Origin: Luteimonas sp. BLCC-B24
Lineage (GTDB): Bacteria; Pseudomonadota; Gammaproteobacteria; Xanthomonadales; Xanthomonadaceae
Assembly (NCBI RefSeq): GCF_028550595.1
Contig: NZ_JAQQGN010000002.1
Span: forward strand, 674,491-738,490
Reading direction: 5' to 3'
DNA length: 64,000 nt
In this document: positions 9,413-20,366 of the stretch, piece after piece
Numbering within the stretch: the stretch's first letter is position 1
Layout: every line of letters begins with the position of its first letter
Position numbers and translations under genes: made by a program
Notes under the pieces: model-generated
What the model saw: only the letters and a program-made list of their open reading frames with translations
Databases searched by the model: none
Told to the model about the DNA's origin: nothing

Positions 9413-9497
9413 GCCGTTCCTGCGCAAGGCACGGCGCGCGATGCGCCCCGTGCGGACGATGGGGACCGGCATGGTAAAGCATGCCGGCCCACGGCCG

Positions 9498-11650
<2,153 letters not shown>

Positions 11651-11654
<4 letters not shown>

Positions 11655-12976
11655 CCGGTGGCTCCGAGATAGGCGGCCTCGCGTGGACGCACGCGATCGG
11701 CGGTGAAGTGGCAGGCGAAGCGGCTGCCGCGACCGACTTCGCTGTCGATCTCCAGCCGCGCCTGATGCAGATGCAGCACGTGCTTGACGATCGCCAGACC
11801 CAGTCCGGTGCCGCCCGATTCGCGCGAACGACTCGTGGAGACGCGATAGAAGCGTTCGGTGATGCGGGGCAGGTGCGTGGCCGGTATGCCGTAGCCGGTG
11901 TCCTCGACCGCGAGCGCGACGCCGTTGGCGGTGGCCTCGTAGCGGATGGTGATGCGGCCGCCGGCGGGCGTGTAGCGCACCGCGTTGCTGACGAGATTGG
12001 AGAAGGCGCTGTGCAGCTCGCGCGGCGAGCCGACGAGGTCGGTGGCCGAGGCGTCGTCGACGCCGATCGTGTGCCGGCCCTGGCTCAGCATGGTCAGCTC
12101 GCGCCGCAGCGAGGCGAGCATCGAGGCCATCGATACCGTCTCCTCGCCGATGCTGTCCTGGGCCTCGAGGCGCGACAGCGTGAGCAGGTCCTCGACCAGC
12201 TGGGTCATGCGCTGCGACTGGTGCTGCATCTCCTGCAGCATCGGCGCCCACTCGGGTTGTTCGGCCGGATCGAGCATGTCGAGGTAGCCGTGCACGACGG
12301 TCAGCGGCGTGCGCAGTTCGTGCGAGACGTTGGCGACGAAGTCGCGGCGCATCTGCTCCAGCCGCACCAGTTTGGTGACGTCGCGCGCGACCAGCAGCCA
12401 GAGATCTTCGGAGTAGGGAATCAGCCGCAGTTCCAGCCGCGTGCCCGACGACACCGGCGAGGCCACGTCGAGCATCGGTTCGGCGCGGCGTCCATGCGCG
12501 AACCAGTGCGCGACCGGCAGCGGCTGCAGCGTCGGTCCCACCGGCTTGCCGATGTCGCGCGGCATGCGCAGACCGAGCAGGGTGGTCGCGGCGGTGTTGA
12601 ACCACTGGATGCGCTGGCTGTTGCGTTCCACCACGACGACCGCGTCGGGCAGCGCAGCGGCGACCGCGCGGTAGGCGCGCAGCATCGCGATCAGGCGCCG
12701 TTTGCGCGCGCGCATGTCCTGCTGGCCGCGGTGCAGCAGACGATCGGTTTCCTGCCACACGCCGTCGCCCTGCGGCGGCGGCACGCGGCTGCGCGAGGTC
12801 AGGCGGCGCAGCAGGTCGTAGAGCTTCCAGTAGTGCCAGGCGACGACGCCGAGCGCGGCGATCGCCAGCGCCATCCACACGTCGCCCGCCAGCGCGCCCA
12901 CCACGGCGGCACCGGCGAGGACGGCGGCGAGCTGCAGCAGGGTGCGGGTCCAGGCGGCGTGGATACGGGGGGGCAT
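11651..12976 (-). CDS. phoR: Phosphate regulon sensor kinase PhoR
   Basis: Histidine kinase of 441 aa for the Pho regulon. Two closely spaced N-terminal TM helices (about 11-29 and 33-50) precede a charged linker, a PAS domain (about 104-205, LPDAVVVVERNSQRIQWFN) and the kinase core: H box FVANVSHELRTPLTVVHG with His219, N box NLVSNAVRYTPAGG, G1 DTGYGIP and G2 GGTGLGLAIV. Phosphate state is sensed indirectly in characterised homologues, through PstSCAB/PhoU. Longer in-frame ORF sequence to 13141 runs into intergenic DNA, so the ATG at 12976 is used. It is separated from phoB by 603 bp, whereas the two are usually adjacent. Confidence 0.92.
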
Positions 12977-13129
12977 GTGGGCAAGTCTAGGCAATGTGGG
13001 GGGCGCAGGTTGCTGTTGTCGGAGTGCAGGTTGCCGATAGCGGTGGTGGTGCTCTTGCCGCCGTTGTAGCTTCCGCTTTTCAGCTTCTCCATGAAGCTGG
13101 ATGCAACATCGGTGCCGCCAGACCCGTAG
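12977..13129. other. Leader between phoR and the structured repeat
   Basis: Non-coding stretch of 153 bp directly upstream of phoR. It holds a low-complexity run rich in GTTGC, GGTGGTG and CTTTTCAGC units and a small hairpin (AGCTTCTCCATGAAGCT, about 13082-13098). If the hairpins of the neighbouring element stop transcription from phoB, a separate phoR promoter would have to lie here; I cannot point to convincing -35/-10 boxes. Confidence 0.35.
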
Positions 13130-13132
13130 GGC

Positions 13133-13158
13133 GCCGCCCATGGATGGGCGGCGTTTTT
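13133..13158 (+). terminator. Terminator-like hairpin in left arm
   Basis: GCCGCCCAT, two bases, ATGGGCGGC, then G and five T. On the + strand this is a compact GC stem followed by a T run, pointing into the element. It could also be just the end of the repeat. Confidence 0.45.
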
Positions 13159-13486
13159 CGACCGAGCCAGGATGGCGAGTCGAAAAATCCCGGAACGAGC
13201 GACATGCCGGATGTGTTTCGTCGGGGAAGGCCCTTTCTTTTGGTTACTTTTCTTTGGGCCAACAAAGAAAAGTGACCCGCTCGCTCGTGGCGAGCGGAAG
13301 CTCTTGATCTCTCGACTGTGAGAGAAGAAAGATGAGTCAAAGGCTTTCGTCCGCTGTCGCGGCCGAGTTCATTTCTTTTGACAATCGTCAAAAGAAACGG
13401 AACCAAAGAAAAACGATTCCTCGACACAGCAGCCCCAGTGCTCACTCGTTCCGGCATTTTCCGACTCGCCATCCTGGCTCGGTCGG

Positions 13487-13511
13487 AAAACGGCGGGCAT
13501 CCATGCCCGCC
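13487..13511 (-). terminator. Terminator-like hairpin after phoB
   Basis: Read on the minus strand: GGCGGGCAT, two bases, ATGCCCGCC, then G and four T. It begins 69 nt after the phoB stop and points towards phoR, so it may end or attenuate the phoB transcript. It is the inverted counterpart of the hairpin at 13133, with C and G exchanged at several stem positions. Confidence 0.5.
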
Positions 13512-13579
13512 GCCCTCCGGGTGTCCGCTGTGCAATGCCGCCGATCGAAGGTCAAATGCGGAGACGGACCTGGCGGGGC

Positions 13580-14269
13580 TCACACCGACGCCGAGAACCG
13601 GTACCCCGATCCCCGTACGGTCTGCACCATGCCGTCCAGCCCGCTGGGCTCGAGCGTCTTGCGCAGGCGCCGGATGTGCACGTCGACCGTGCGTTCCTCG
13701 ACGTAGACGCTGCCGCCCCAGACGTGGTCGAGCAGCTGCGAGCGGCTGTAGACGCGCTCGGGGTGGGTCATGAAGAAATGCAGCAGGCGGTATTCGGTGG
13801 GGCCGATCTGCACCGGATCGGAACCCGCGAACACCCGGTGCGCGGCGCCGTCGATGCGCAGGTCGCCGACGGTGACGCTGCCGTCCTCGTCGTCGTCGCG
13901 GGCGCGGCGCATCACCGCGCGGATGCGCGCCAGCAGTTCCCGCGCCGAGAACGGCTTGACCACGTAATCGTCGACGCCGGCCTCGAGACCGCCGACGCGG
14001 TCGTTTTCCTCGCCGCGTGCGGTGAGCATGATGATCGGGATGTCACGGGTCAGGGCGTCCTTGCGCCAGCGGCGGGCCAGGTCGAGGCCGCTCGTGCCCG
14101 GCAGCATCCAGTCGAGCAGGATCAGATCGGGAACGCGGTCGACGATCGCGGACTGGGCTTCGCGCGCATCGCCGGCATGCATGGGTTCGAACTCGCCCTT
14201 GCGCAGCGCGAACGCGACCATGTCGCGGATCGCCGGTTCGTCGTCGACGATGAGGATGCGCTTCTGCAT
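13580..14269 (-). CDS. phoB: Phosphate regulon response regulator PhoB
   Basis: OmpR-family regulator of 229 aa. Receiver domain: acidic DDE at residues 9-11, phospho-acceptor D53 in [11 protein letters not shown], Lys in VVKPFSARE. The winged-helix domain ends with the recognition helix [19 protein letters not shown], typical of PhoB. The start at 14269 ([11 protein letters not shown]) is preceded by GGAAGG four bases upstream; an in-frame ATG at 14281 would add four residues. A near-consensus Pho box lies about 35 bp upstream, so it is probably autoregulated. phoR follows on the same strand, but 603 bp away across a structured repeat. Confidence 0.95.
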   Translation of the reverse strand: MQKRILIVDDEPAIRDMVAFALRKGEFEPMHAGDAREAQSAIVDRVPDLILLDWMLPGTSGLDLARRWRKDALTRDIPIIMLTARGEENDRVGGLEAGVDDYVVKPFSARELLARIRAVMRRARDDDEDGSVTVGDLRIDGAAHRVFAGSDPVQIGPTEYRLLHFFMTHPERVYSRSQLLDHVWGGSVYVEERTVDVHIRRLRKTLEPSGLDGMVQTVRGSGYRFSASV

Positions 14270-14302
14270 GGAGCCTTCCATTGATCCTTGGGGACGCCGC
14301 CA

Positions 14303-14335
14303 TTACACGACAGTTTTATGACGGGCTGGTGACAT
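14303..14335 (-). promoter_or_regulatory. Pho box (three 11-bp repeats) before phoB
   Basis: Read towards phoB, three contiguous 11-mers occur: ATGTCACCAGC, CCGTCATAAAA and CTGTCGTGTAA. The 18 bp CCGTCATAAAACTGTCGT (14307-14324, minus strand) match the E. coli Pho box CTGTCATAWAWCTGTCAY at 16 of 18 positions. It ends 33 bp before the phoB ATG. This is strong sequence evidence that phoB activates itself and its downstream genes. Confidence 0.85.
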
Positions 14336-14660
14336 GGTCACAGGGCCGCGGGGGGCGGTGTCAGCCGCGTGCATGCGCATCCCGGTCGTGCGTCCCGCGG
14401 TGTGTCTCGCGGCGCGAAGTCCGACTCCACGGAACGTCAGGCGTGCCACGCGGCGTCCGCCGATCGGTCCGGACGGACCGGTCGCCACGCTCGGCCGCGC
14501 GCGCATGAACACGGCGCGCAGACGATGCGCCGGCCGTGATCTCACGAATTGCAGCGAGTGGGCCTCTCTCGCTCATCACTGGCGGCGGGATGCCCGCACC
14601 TCCCGTTGCAGGCGCTCGAGAAGCGCCGCTCACGGTCGGGGAGCGGCGACGCCTGCGCCC
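14336..14660. other. Intergenic region between phoB and bepA
   Basis: About 325 bp without a supportable gene. It contains the upstream side of the phoB promoter and the 3' flank of bepA. Several GC-rich dyads are visible but no T-run terminator. Nothing else recognised. Confidence 0.4.
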
Positions 14661-16334
14661 CTAACGCCGGCGCAGATCCTCGTCGCGGACGCCCTGGCGG
14701 TGCAGTTCCAGCACGGTCGGCGTGATCGACGCGATGCGCGCGTCGATGCGGGCGCGGGCGTAGTAGTCCAGGTCCTCGCGTTTCTTGAGCGTATTGAGCT
14801 GGATCAGGGCCTGCTCGGCACGCCCGCCGAGAAACGCCGCTTCGGCCCAGGCCTCGCCGGCGCGGACCGGATCACCGGCCATTTCGCTGGCGCGCGCGAA
14901 GGCGCGCTGGAAGGCGGGATCGGCATTCGACGAGTTCAGCAGCGGACGCAGGATGGCCTGGGCGCGGCGGCCGGCCTCCGGCGTGTTGCGCTCGGCCAGT
15001 CTGTCGGCATAGGTGAGCACCACCGCCGGATTGCGCGGCATGCGCTCGATCAGGGCCTCGAAGCGTCTGTCCGCGGCGGCCGTGCGGCCGGCGCGCGCAT
15101 CGGCCTCGGCCACGCCCAGCGACAGCCACACGTCACCGGGGTAGTCGGCGAGCAGCGCGCCCAGTTCGCGCGACGCGCCGTCGAGATCGTTCCCCTGCAT
15201 CCGCGCGATGGCCAGGCCGTAGCGCTGGGCGTCGGTCAGCGGCCCGGCGCGGCGCATCGCCTCGTATTCGCGGATCGCAAGCGTCGGCGTGTTGGCGCTG
15301 AGCACGCGCAGCCGTTCGCGGGCCCATCCGAACTGGGTGCTGTCGGCGCCCGAGCTCGCACCGGGCGGCAGGCGCAGCGTCGCCGGCAGCAACGGGTTGT
15401 CGAGCGCCCGCGGCGGCGCGGCCTGCGGCGCGTCGATGGTCACACGCTGGCTGACCGAGCCCTGCGGCGTCGTGGTCACCGCGGTCACCGTCTCCCGGCC
15501 CATGCGTTCGGCCCGATCGCGCGCCTCGCTGATACGCGTGGTGGTGACCGGATGCGTCCTGAGGTAGTCGGGCAGGCGCTCGCGTTCGCCGCCCTGGTTG
15601 GTGCGGGAGACCGCCTGCATGCGCTCGAACATCGTGGCCATGGCATTGGGGTCGTACCCGCTGCGGGCCAGGGTGCGGATGCCCAGGCGATCGGCCTCGG
15701 ATTCGTTGGAGCGGGTGTAGTCGATCTGGCGTTGCAGGGCCAGGCCCTGGGCACCGGCCAGCACCGCCATGGCGGCGTCGTCGGAGGAATTGCTGCCGCT
15801 CTGCGAGGCGACGGCGATCGCACCGAGCATGGCCAGCAACATCGGGACCTGGTCGCGCTGGGCGCGCTCCACGCCGCGCAGCACGTGCGACTGGGTGACG
15901 TGGGCCACCTCGTGCGCCAGCACGGCGGCCACCTCGTCCTCGGTTTCGGCCGCCAGCACCAGACCGGCGTTCATGCCGATGTAGCCGCCCAGGGTGGCGA
16001 AGGCGTTGATGCTGCGGTCGCGCATCATGAAGAAGGTGAAGGGTTGCTGCGGCTGATCGCTTGCCGCGGCCAGGCGGGTGCCGGCGGTGCGCAGCCAGCC
16101 GTCCACCAGCGGATCCTCCAGCACGTAGTTGTAGTGCCGCAGCTGGGCCAGCAGCATCTGGCCGTACTCCGCCTGTTTGGCCGGGCTCAGGACCGTGCCG
16201 GCCGAGGACCCGATGTCCGGCAGGCGCGTGTCCTGCGCCGGTGCACACAGTGCGGTCGCGGCCAGCGCCAGCGCCGTGACCGGCGGCAGCAGCCGCGATC
16301 GGAGGGAACGGGCAGTGGAGTCGGTGTGTCGCAT
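14661..16334 (-). CDS. bepA: M48 metalloprotease/chaperone BepA-like
   Basis: Periplasmic protein of 557 aa with a cleavable signal peptide (residues 1 to about 33, ALALAATALC-APAQD). The M48 zinc protease domain has HEVAH (H141, E142, H145) and a downstream third-ligand region SNESEADRLG. A C-terminal helical TPR domain (about 330-557) follows. This architecture matches BepA/YfgC, which assists LptD assembly and degrades misassembled outer-membrane proteins. Length is somewhat above E. coli BepA (487). It is divergent from grx, with about 170 bp between. Confidence 0.88.
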   Translation of the reverse strand: MRHTDSTARSLRSRLLPPVTALALAATALCAPAQDTRLPDIGSSAGTVLSPAKQAEYGQMLLAQLRHYNYVLEDPLVDGWLRTAGTRLAAASDQPQQPFTFFMMRDRSINAFATLGGYIGMNAGLVLAAETEDEVAAVLAHEVAHVTQSHVLRGVERAQRDQVPMLLAMLGAIAVASQSGSNSSDDAAMAVLAGAQGLALQRQIDYTRSNESEADRLGIRTLARSGYDPNAMATMFERMQAVSRTNQGGERERLPDYLRTHPVTTTRISEARDRAERMGRETVTAVTTTPQGSVSQRVTIDAPQAAPPRALDNPLLPATLRLPPGASSGADSTQFGWARERLRVLSANTPTLAIREYEAMRRAGPLTDAQRYGLAIARMQGNDLDGASRELGALLADYPGDVWLSLGVAEADARAGRTAAADRRFEALIERMPRNPAVVLTYADRLAERNTPEAGRRAQAILRPLLNSSNADPAFQRAFARASEMAGDPVRAGEAWAEAAFLGGRAEQALIQLNTLKKREDLDYYARARIDARIASITPTVLELHRQGVRDEDLRRR

Positions 16335-16506
16335 CGGATCTCGCTGGCGGTTCGGAGGCGGACTGCGGGATTCCCGAGCATGGCGCCAGTCGGGCGCCGA
16401 GGCGTGAATCCCATGTTAAGCGTGGAACGCAGCGTCGACAGCGTACTCATCGCCGCATGACCGGCTGTGACCGACAATGCGCCCACGAAGTTTCCCGGAG
16501 ATCGCC

Positions 16507-16797
16507 TTGAACAGTCCTGCCGCCGGCGCCCCGTCGCCCGAAATCACCGTCTACACCAGTGCGATCTGCGGCTATTGCGTCGCCGCCAAGCAGTTCCTGA
16601 AGAGCCAGGGGCTACAGTGGAACGAGGTGCGCATCGATCTCGACAGTGCCGCGCGAGAGGACATGGTGGCCCGTGCGCGCCGCACCAGCGTGCCGCAGAT
16701 CTTCGTCGGCGAGACCCACGTGGGCGGCTACGACGACATGATGGCGCTGCACCGCAAGGGCGGGTTCCTGACGCTGCTCGAGGGCGGTGCGCCGTGA
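16507..16797 (+). CDS. grxC: Glutaredoxin 3 (GrxC type)
   Basis: A 96-aa monothiol/dithiol disulfide reductase of the thioredoxin fold. The active site is CGYC (C21-C24) in YTSAICGYCVAAK, with the cis-Pro motif TSVPQIF and the glutathione-binding GGYDDM. Start assignment is uncertain: a TTG at 16507 has GGAG six bases upstream and gives a family-like N terminus; an ATG at 16477 would add ten residues. It overlaps the next gene by 4 bp (GTGA). Confidence 0.88.
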   Translation: MNSPAAGAPSPEITVYTSAICGYCVAAKQFLKSQGLQWNEVRIDLDSAAREDMVARARRTSVPQIFVGETHVGGYDDMMALHRKGGFLTLLEGGAP

Positions 16798-17201
16798 CCG
16801 CGTCCTCCACCGAGGCCGGCGGCGAGGCCGACCGGATCGCGGAGTTCACCGAATTCCGCAAGCGCATGAACACGCGCATCCTCGACGAGCCGAACCAGGT
16901 GGTGCGCCGGTTCTTCGCGCTCGACACCCAGACCTACCAGGCCGGGGCGCTGGATGTGAAGACCAAGGAGCTGCTGGGCCTGGTCGCGTCGATGGTGCTG
17001 CGCTGCGACGACTGCATCAGCTATCACGTCGCCCAGTGCAGGGAGGCGGGCGTGAGCCGCGCGGAGTTCTTCGAGACCTTCTCCGTCGGGCTCGTCGTCG
17101 GCGGCAGCATCGTGATTCCGCACCTGCGCCGGGCCGTCGATTTCCTCGACCGGCTGGAGCAGGGCGAGGCCGCGAACCCGGACGCGCACGCGCACGGTTG
17201 A
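16794..17201 (+). CDS. AhpD/carboxymuconolactone decarboxylase-like protein
   Basis: A 135-aa all-helical protein of the CMD/AhpD family. The redox motif C-x2-C-x3-H is seen as CDDCISYH (C71, C74, H78), as in AhpD-type alkylhydroperoxidases. The GTG start overlaps the glutaredoxin stop, so the two are translationally coupled; a glutaredoxin beside an AhpD-like protein suggests a small thiol-redox or peroxide-detoxifying unit (inference). Its true electron partner is unknown. Confidence 0.82.
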   Translation: MTASSTEAGGEADRIAEFTEFRKRMNTRILDEPNQVVRRFFALDTQTYQAGALDVKTKELLGLVASMVLRCDDCISYHVAQCREAGVSRAEFFETFSVGLVVGGSIVIPHLRRAVDFLDRLEQGEAANPDAHAHG

Positions 17202-17319
17202 GCGGCTGCGACCTTGGTCGATTTGGGGCGGCATCGCCGCCTCGGGCATAATGGGCGGGTTTTCTCACCCGACGCCGCCGACATCCGCGGCGTCCCAAGC
17301 GTACGGAACGCCACCCCAC

Positions 17320-18327
17320 ATGACCCAGACGATTACGATCATCCGCGGCGACGGCATCGGCCCGGAGATCATGGACGCCACGCTGCACGTGCTCGACGCG
17401 ATGCAGCTCGGCCTGCAGTACGAAGACGCCGATGCGGGCCTGATGGCCCTCGAAAAGCACGGCGAGCTGCTGCCCGCGGCCACCATGGATTCGATCCGCC
17501 GCACCAGGATCGCGCTCAAGAGCCCGCTGACCACGCCGGTCGGCGGCGGTTTCAGCTCGATCAACGTGGAACTGCGCCGCCAGTTCGACCTTTACGCCAA
17601 CGTGCGCCCGGCGACCTCGTTCCCGAACACGCGCTCGCGCTTCGACAGCGGCGTCAACCTGATCACGATCCGCGAGAACACCGAAGGCTCGTACATCAGC
17701 GAAGGCCAGGAAGTGTCGGCCGATGGCGAGACGGCGGTGTCGATCACCCGCATCACCCGCAAGGGCTCGGACCGCATCGTGCGCTACGCCTTCGAGCTGG
17801 CGCGCAAGACCGGCCGCAAGAAGGTCACGATCGTCCACAAGGCCAACATCCTCAAGAGCACCTCGGGCCTGTTCCTGAAGGTCGCGCGCGAGGTGGCGGC
17901 CGAGTATCCGGACATCGAAGCCAACGAGATGATCGTCGACAACACCTGCATGCAGCTGGTGATGCGCCCGGAGCAGTTCGACATCATCGTGACCACGAAC
18001 CTCTTCGGCGACATCATTTCCGACCTGTGCGCCGGTCTGGTCGGCGGTCTCGGCCTCGCGCCGGGTGCGAACATCGGCCAGGACGTGGCGATCTTCGAGG
18101 CCGTGCACGGCTCCGCGCCCGATATCGCCGGCAAGGGTCTGGCCAATCCCTGCGCGTTGCTGCTCGCGGCGGCGCAGATGCTCGACCATATGGCGATGCC
18201 CGATCAGGCCGAACGCCTGCGCAAGGCCATCGTCGCCACGCTCGAGGCCAAGGACGGTGTGACGCCGGACCTCGGCGGCACCGGTAACACGATGGGATTC
18301 GCCAAGGCGATCGTGTCCCACCTGTAA
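17320..18327 (+). CDS. icd: Isocitrate dehydrogenase, NAD type
   Basis: TCA-cycle enzyme converting isocitrate to 2-oxoglutarate and CO2; 335 aa. It begins ITIIRGDGIGPEIMD, has the substrate loop (NVRPATSFPNTRSRF) and IRENTEGSYISEG, and the metal-binding Asp region TTNLFGDIISDLCAG. At the coenzyme site the motif is HGSAPDIAG: D268-I269 stands where the NADP enzyme of E. coli has Lys-Tyr, which marks NAD use. The short length also fits NAD-IDHs of Xanthomonas. The ATG at 17320 is chosen over upstream in-frame codons. A terminator follows within 30 bp. Confidence 0.92.
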   Translation: MTQTITIIRGDGIGPEIMDATLHVLDAMQLGLQYEDADAGLMALEKHGELLPAATMDSIRRTRIALKSPLTTPVGGGFSSINVELRRQFDLYANVRPATSFPNTRSRFDSGVNLITIRENTEGSYISEGQEVSADGETAVSITRITRKGSDRIVRYAFELARKTGRKKVTIVHKANILKSTSGLFLKVAREVAAEYPDIEANEMIVDNTCMQLVMRPEQFDIIVTTNLFGDIISDLCAGLVGGLGLAPGANIGQDVAIFEAVHGSAPDIAGKGLANPCALLLAAAQMLDHMAMPDQAERLRKAIVATLEAKDGVTPDLGGTGNTMGFAKAIVSHL

Positions 18328-18356
18328 CCGCGTCCACCTCTCGGCGCAGGTCTGGA

Positions 18357-18383
18357 ACGGGACGCTTTGGCGTCCCGTTTTTC
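18357..18383 (+). terminator. Intrinsic terminator after icd
   Basis: Perfect stem ACGGGACGC / GCGTCCCGT with loop TTTG, followed by a run of T. Confidence 0.88.
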
Positions 18384-18464
18384 ATGCGCGGGCGTCCCGC
18401 CCGCCGCGCATGACGCCGGGCGGTGCGGACCGCACAATGCATCTCCGCAATCCGGACCTGTCCG

Positions 18465-19790
18465 ATGACCGTTCGTCCCAGTGCGCTGGCACTGACGCCG
18501 CTGCTGCTGTTCCTGGCGCTGTTCTTCGGCGCGGGCCTGTATTTCACGACCCAGGGCGAACCGATGGGCTTCTACCAGCTGCGCGCACCGGTGGCCATCC
18601 TTCCGGCGCTCGCGCTCGCGGTGTGGCTGGCCCATCGGCGAGGCCTGGCCGCCGGTGAACTGCTGCTGCGCGGCATGGGCGATCCGAACATCGTGCTGAT
18701 GTGCCTGATCTTCCTGCTCGCGGGCGCGTTCGCCTATGTGTCGAGCGCGATCGGCGCGGTCGACGCCGTGGTGTCGATCGGGCTGTCGGCGGTGCCGTCG
18801 GCGCTGGTGCTGCCGGGTCTGTTCGTGTTGTCGGGATTGATCGCGCTGGCCATCGGCACGTCGATGGGCACGATCGCGGCCGTGGTGCCCATCGCGCTCG
18901 GCGTGGCCGATGCCTCGGGGCTCGCGCCGGCGCTGGTCGTGGGCACGGTGATCGGCGGTGCGATGTTCGGCGACAACCTGTCGATCATTTCCGACACGAC
19001 CATCGCGGCCACCCGCACCCAGGGCGCGCAGATGCGCGACAAGTTTCGCGAGAACGTGCGCATCGCGGTGCCGGTGGCGGTCGCCACCGCCGTCGTGCTC
19101 GGCGTGCTCGGCGCGGCGTCGCCGATCGACGCCGAGCCGATCGGGTCGCCCTGGCTCATGGCACCGTATCTCCTGGTGCTGGCGCTCGCAGTCGCCGGGG
19201 TCAACGTACTCGTCGTACTGGCGCTGGGCATCGTCCTGGCGGGCGCGTTCGGGCTGGTGTTCACCGACGACTACGGGCCGGTGGCCTTCGTCGGCGACAT
19301 CTGGTCCGGCTTCGAGGGCATGACCGAAATCCTCCTGCTGTCGCTGCTGATCGGTGGCCTCGGCGCGCTGACCAAGGCCGGCGGCGGCCTGGCGTGGCTG
19401 GCGCTGGCGATCGAGCGCGTCGCGCGTGGCCGGCGTGGACGTCGCGCCGGTGAGTTCAGCATCGCGGCCCTGTCGACGACCGCGGACGTGTTCACCGCCA
19501 ACAACACGGTCGCGATTCTGGTCAGTGGCAGCGTGGCCCGCGACATCGCCGAACAACACGGCATCAGTCCGCGACGCGCAGCCAGCGTGCTCGACATCTT
19601 CGCCTGCGTGGCCCAGGGCGTGCTGCCGTACGGCGCGCAGATCCTGCTGGCGGCATCGCTGTCGGCCGTGTCGCCGCTGGCGCTGGCCGGCAGCGTCTAC
19701 TACTGCTGGATGCTGGCGATCGCCACGATCGTCTTCATCGCCTGGCCGCGGAGGTCGGCGGATGCCGGGCCACAGGTGCCGGCGCCTTGA
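18465..19790 (+). CDS. Na+/H+ antiporter NhaC family
   Basis: A 441-aa polytopic membrane protein (about 11 TM segments) of the NhaC/ArsB-like superfamily. Conserved features are GTSMGTIAAVVPIA, the conserved Asp region MFGDNLSIISDTTIA and the late TTADVFTANNTVAI. It probably exchanges Na+ (or an organic acid) for H+ across the inner membrane. ATG 18465 is chosen because the protein then opens with TM1; the frame extends upstream to 18423 without support. It stands alone. Confidence 0.85.
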   Translation: MTVRPSALALTPLLLFLALFFGAGLYFTTQGEPMGFYQLRAPVAILPALALAVWLAHRRGLAAGELLLRGMGDPNIVLMCLIFLLAGAFAYVSSAIGAVDAVVSIGLSAVPSALVLPGLFVLSGLIALAIGTSMGTIAAVVPIALGVADASGLAPALVVGTVIGGAMFGDNLSIISDTTIAATRTQGAQMRDKFRENVRIAVPVAVATAVVLGVLGAASPIDAEPIGSPWLMAPYLLVLALAVAGVNVLVVLALGIVLAGAFGLVFTDDYGPVAFVGDIWSGFEGMTEILLLSLLIGGLGALTKAGGGLAWLALAIERVARGRRGRRAGEFSIAALSTTADVFTANNTVAILVSGSVARDIAEQHGISPRRAASVLDIFACVAQGVLPYGAQILLAASLSAVSPLALAGSVYYCWMLAIATIVFIAWPRRSADAGPQVPAP

Positions 19791-20038
19791 GGCCGGTTCT
19801 GGTCCGGGGAGGGGCGTGCAGTCGCGTCGTGAGCGGATCGGCGACGCGCGGTATGCGCTGAGGATCGCGGCAGGCAGGGCGAGGTCACGACAGGCGTCAT
19901 TCCCCGGATTCGCGGCGACACCGGCGCAGATCGCGGGTAGGGCCTCTCACGCCGCACGATGAGACCTGCTCCGCTCCAGTCGGCAGGAGAATTGGCAGAG
20001 GAGCCGGCATCCGCGGCGCGCCAAGTAATGGATTCGAC

Positions 20039-20115
20039 TGGCGCGCCCGACAGGAATCGAACCTGTAACCCCCGGCTTAGAAGGCCGGTGCTCTATCCGG
20101 TTGAGCTACGGGCGC
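20039..20115 (-). tRNA. tRNA-Arg (TCT)
   Basis: 77 nt including encoded CCA. Acceptor GCGCCCG pairs with CGGGCGC. The anticodon arm CCGGC-CTTCTAA-GCCGG gives anticodon TCT, reading AGA. The T arm is CAGGTTCGATTCCTG. Confidence 0.96.
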
Positions 20116-20138
20116 GAAGGGGTGAGGCACGCGGGAGA

Positions 20139-20215
20139 TGGTCGGGGTAGAGGGATTCGAACCCCCGACATCCTGCTCCCAAAGCAGGCGCGCTACCAGA
20201 CTGCGCTATACCCCG
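20139..20215 (-). tRNA. tRNA-Pro (TGG)
   Basis: 77 nt with encoded CCA. Acceptor CGGGGTA pairs with TACCCCG. The anticodon arm CCTGC-TTTGGGA-GCAGG gives TGG. It lies 23 bp upstream of tRNA-Arg on the same strand, so both are probably cut from one transcript. Confidence 0.96.
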
Positions 20216-20366
20216 CCGGAACGAGCGGCGACGCGCCGTGCCCAAGGGCCTGCGCGGGCCGCATTGTCGGAATCCCCCGTGACGCTGTCAATGAATGCGC
20301 GGGCGACGGCGGTGACGTGTATTCTCGGGCTTGCGGTTTTCCACGGACATCACAGGGGCATTCTCC

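Larger units (their letters stand above)
13130..13514. repeat. 385-bp palindromic MITE-like element
   Basis: Two 74-bp arms (13130-13203 and 13441-13514) are inverted copies of each other, differing mainly at a few paired positions. The shared core includes CGACCGAGCCAGGATGGCGA. Between them lie further hairpins: TTACTTTTCTTTG/CAAAGAAAAGTGA (13244-13275), CCGCTCGC/GCGAGCGG (13277-13297) and TTTCTTTTGAC/GTCAAAAGAAA (13372-13397). No transposase or credible ORF is inside. The layout is that of a non-autonomous miniature element or structured intergenic repeat. A related core appears at the end of this window. I do not know a family name for it. Confidence 0.75.

Noticed and set aside
13080..13583. 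Frame of 167 aa across the phoB-phoR element
   Set aside because: It reads through both inverted arms and hairpins; content follows the palindromes, not a protein family.
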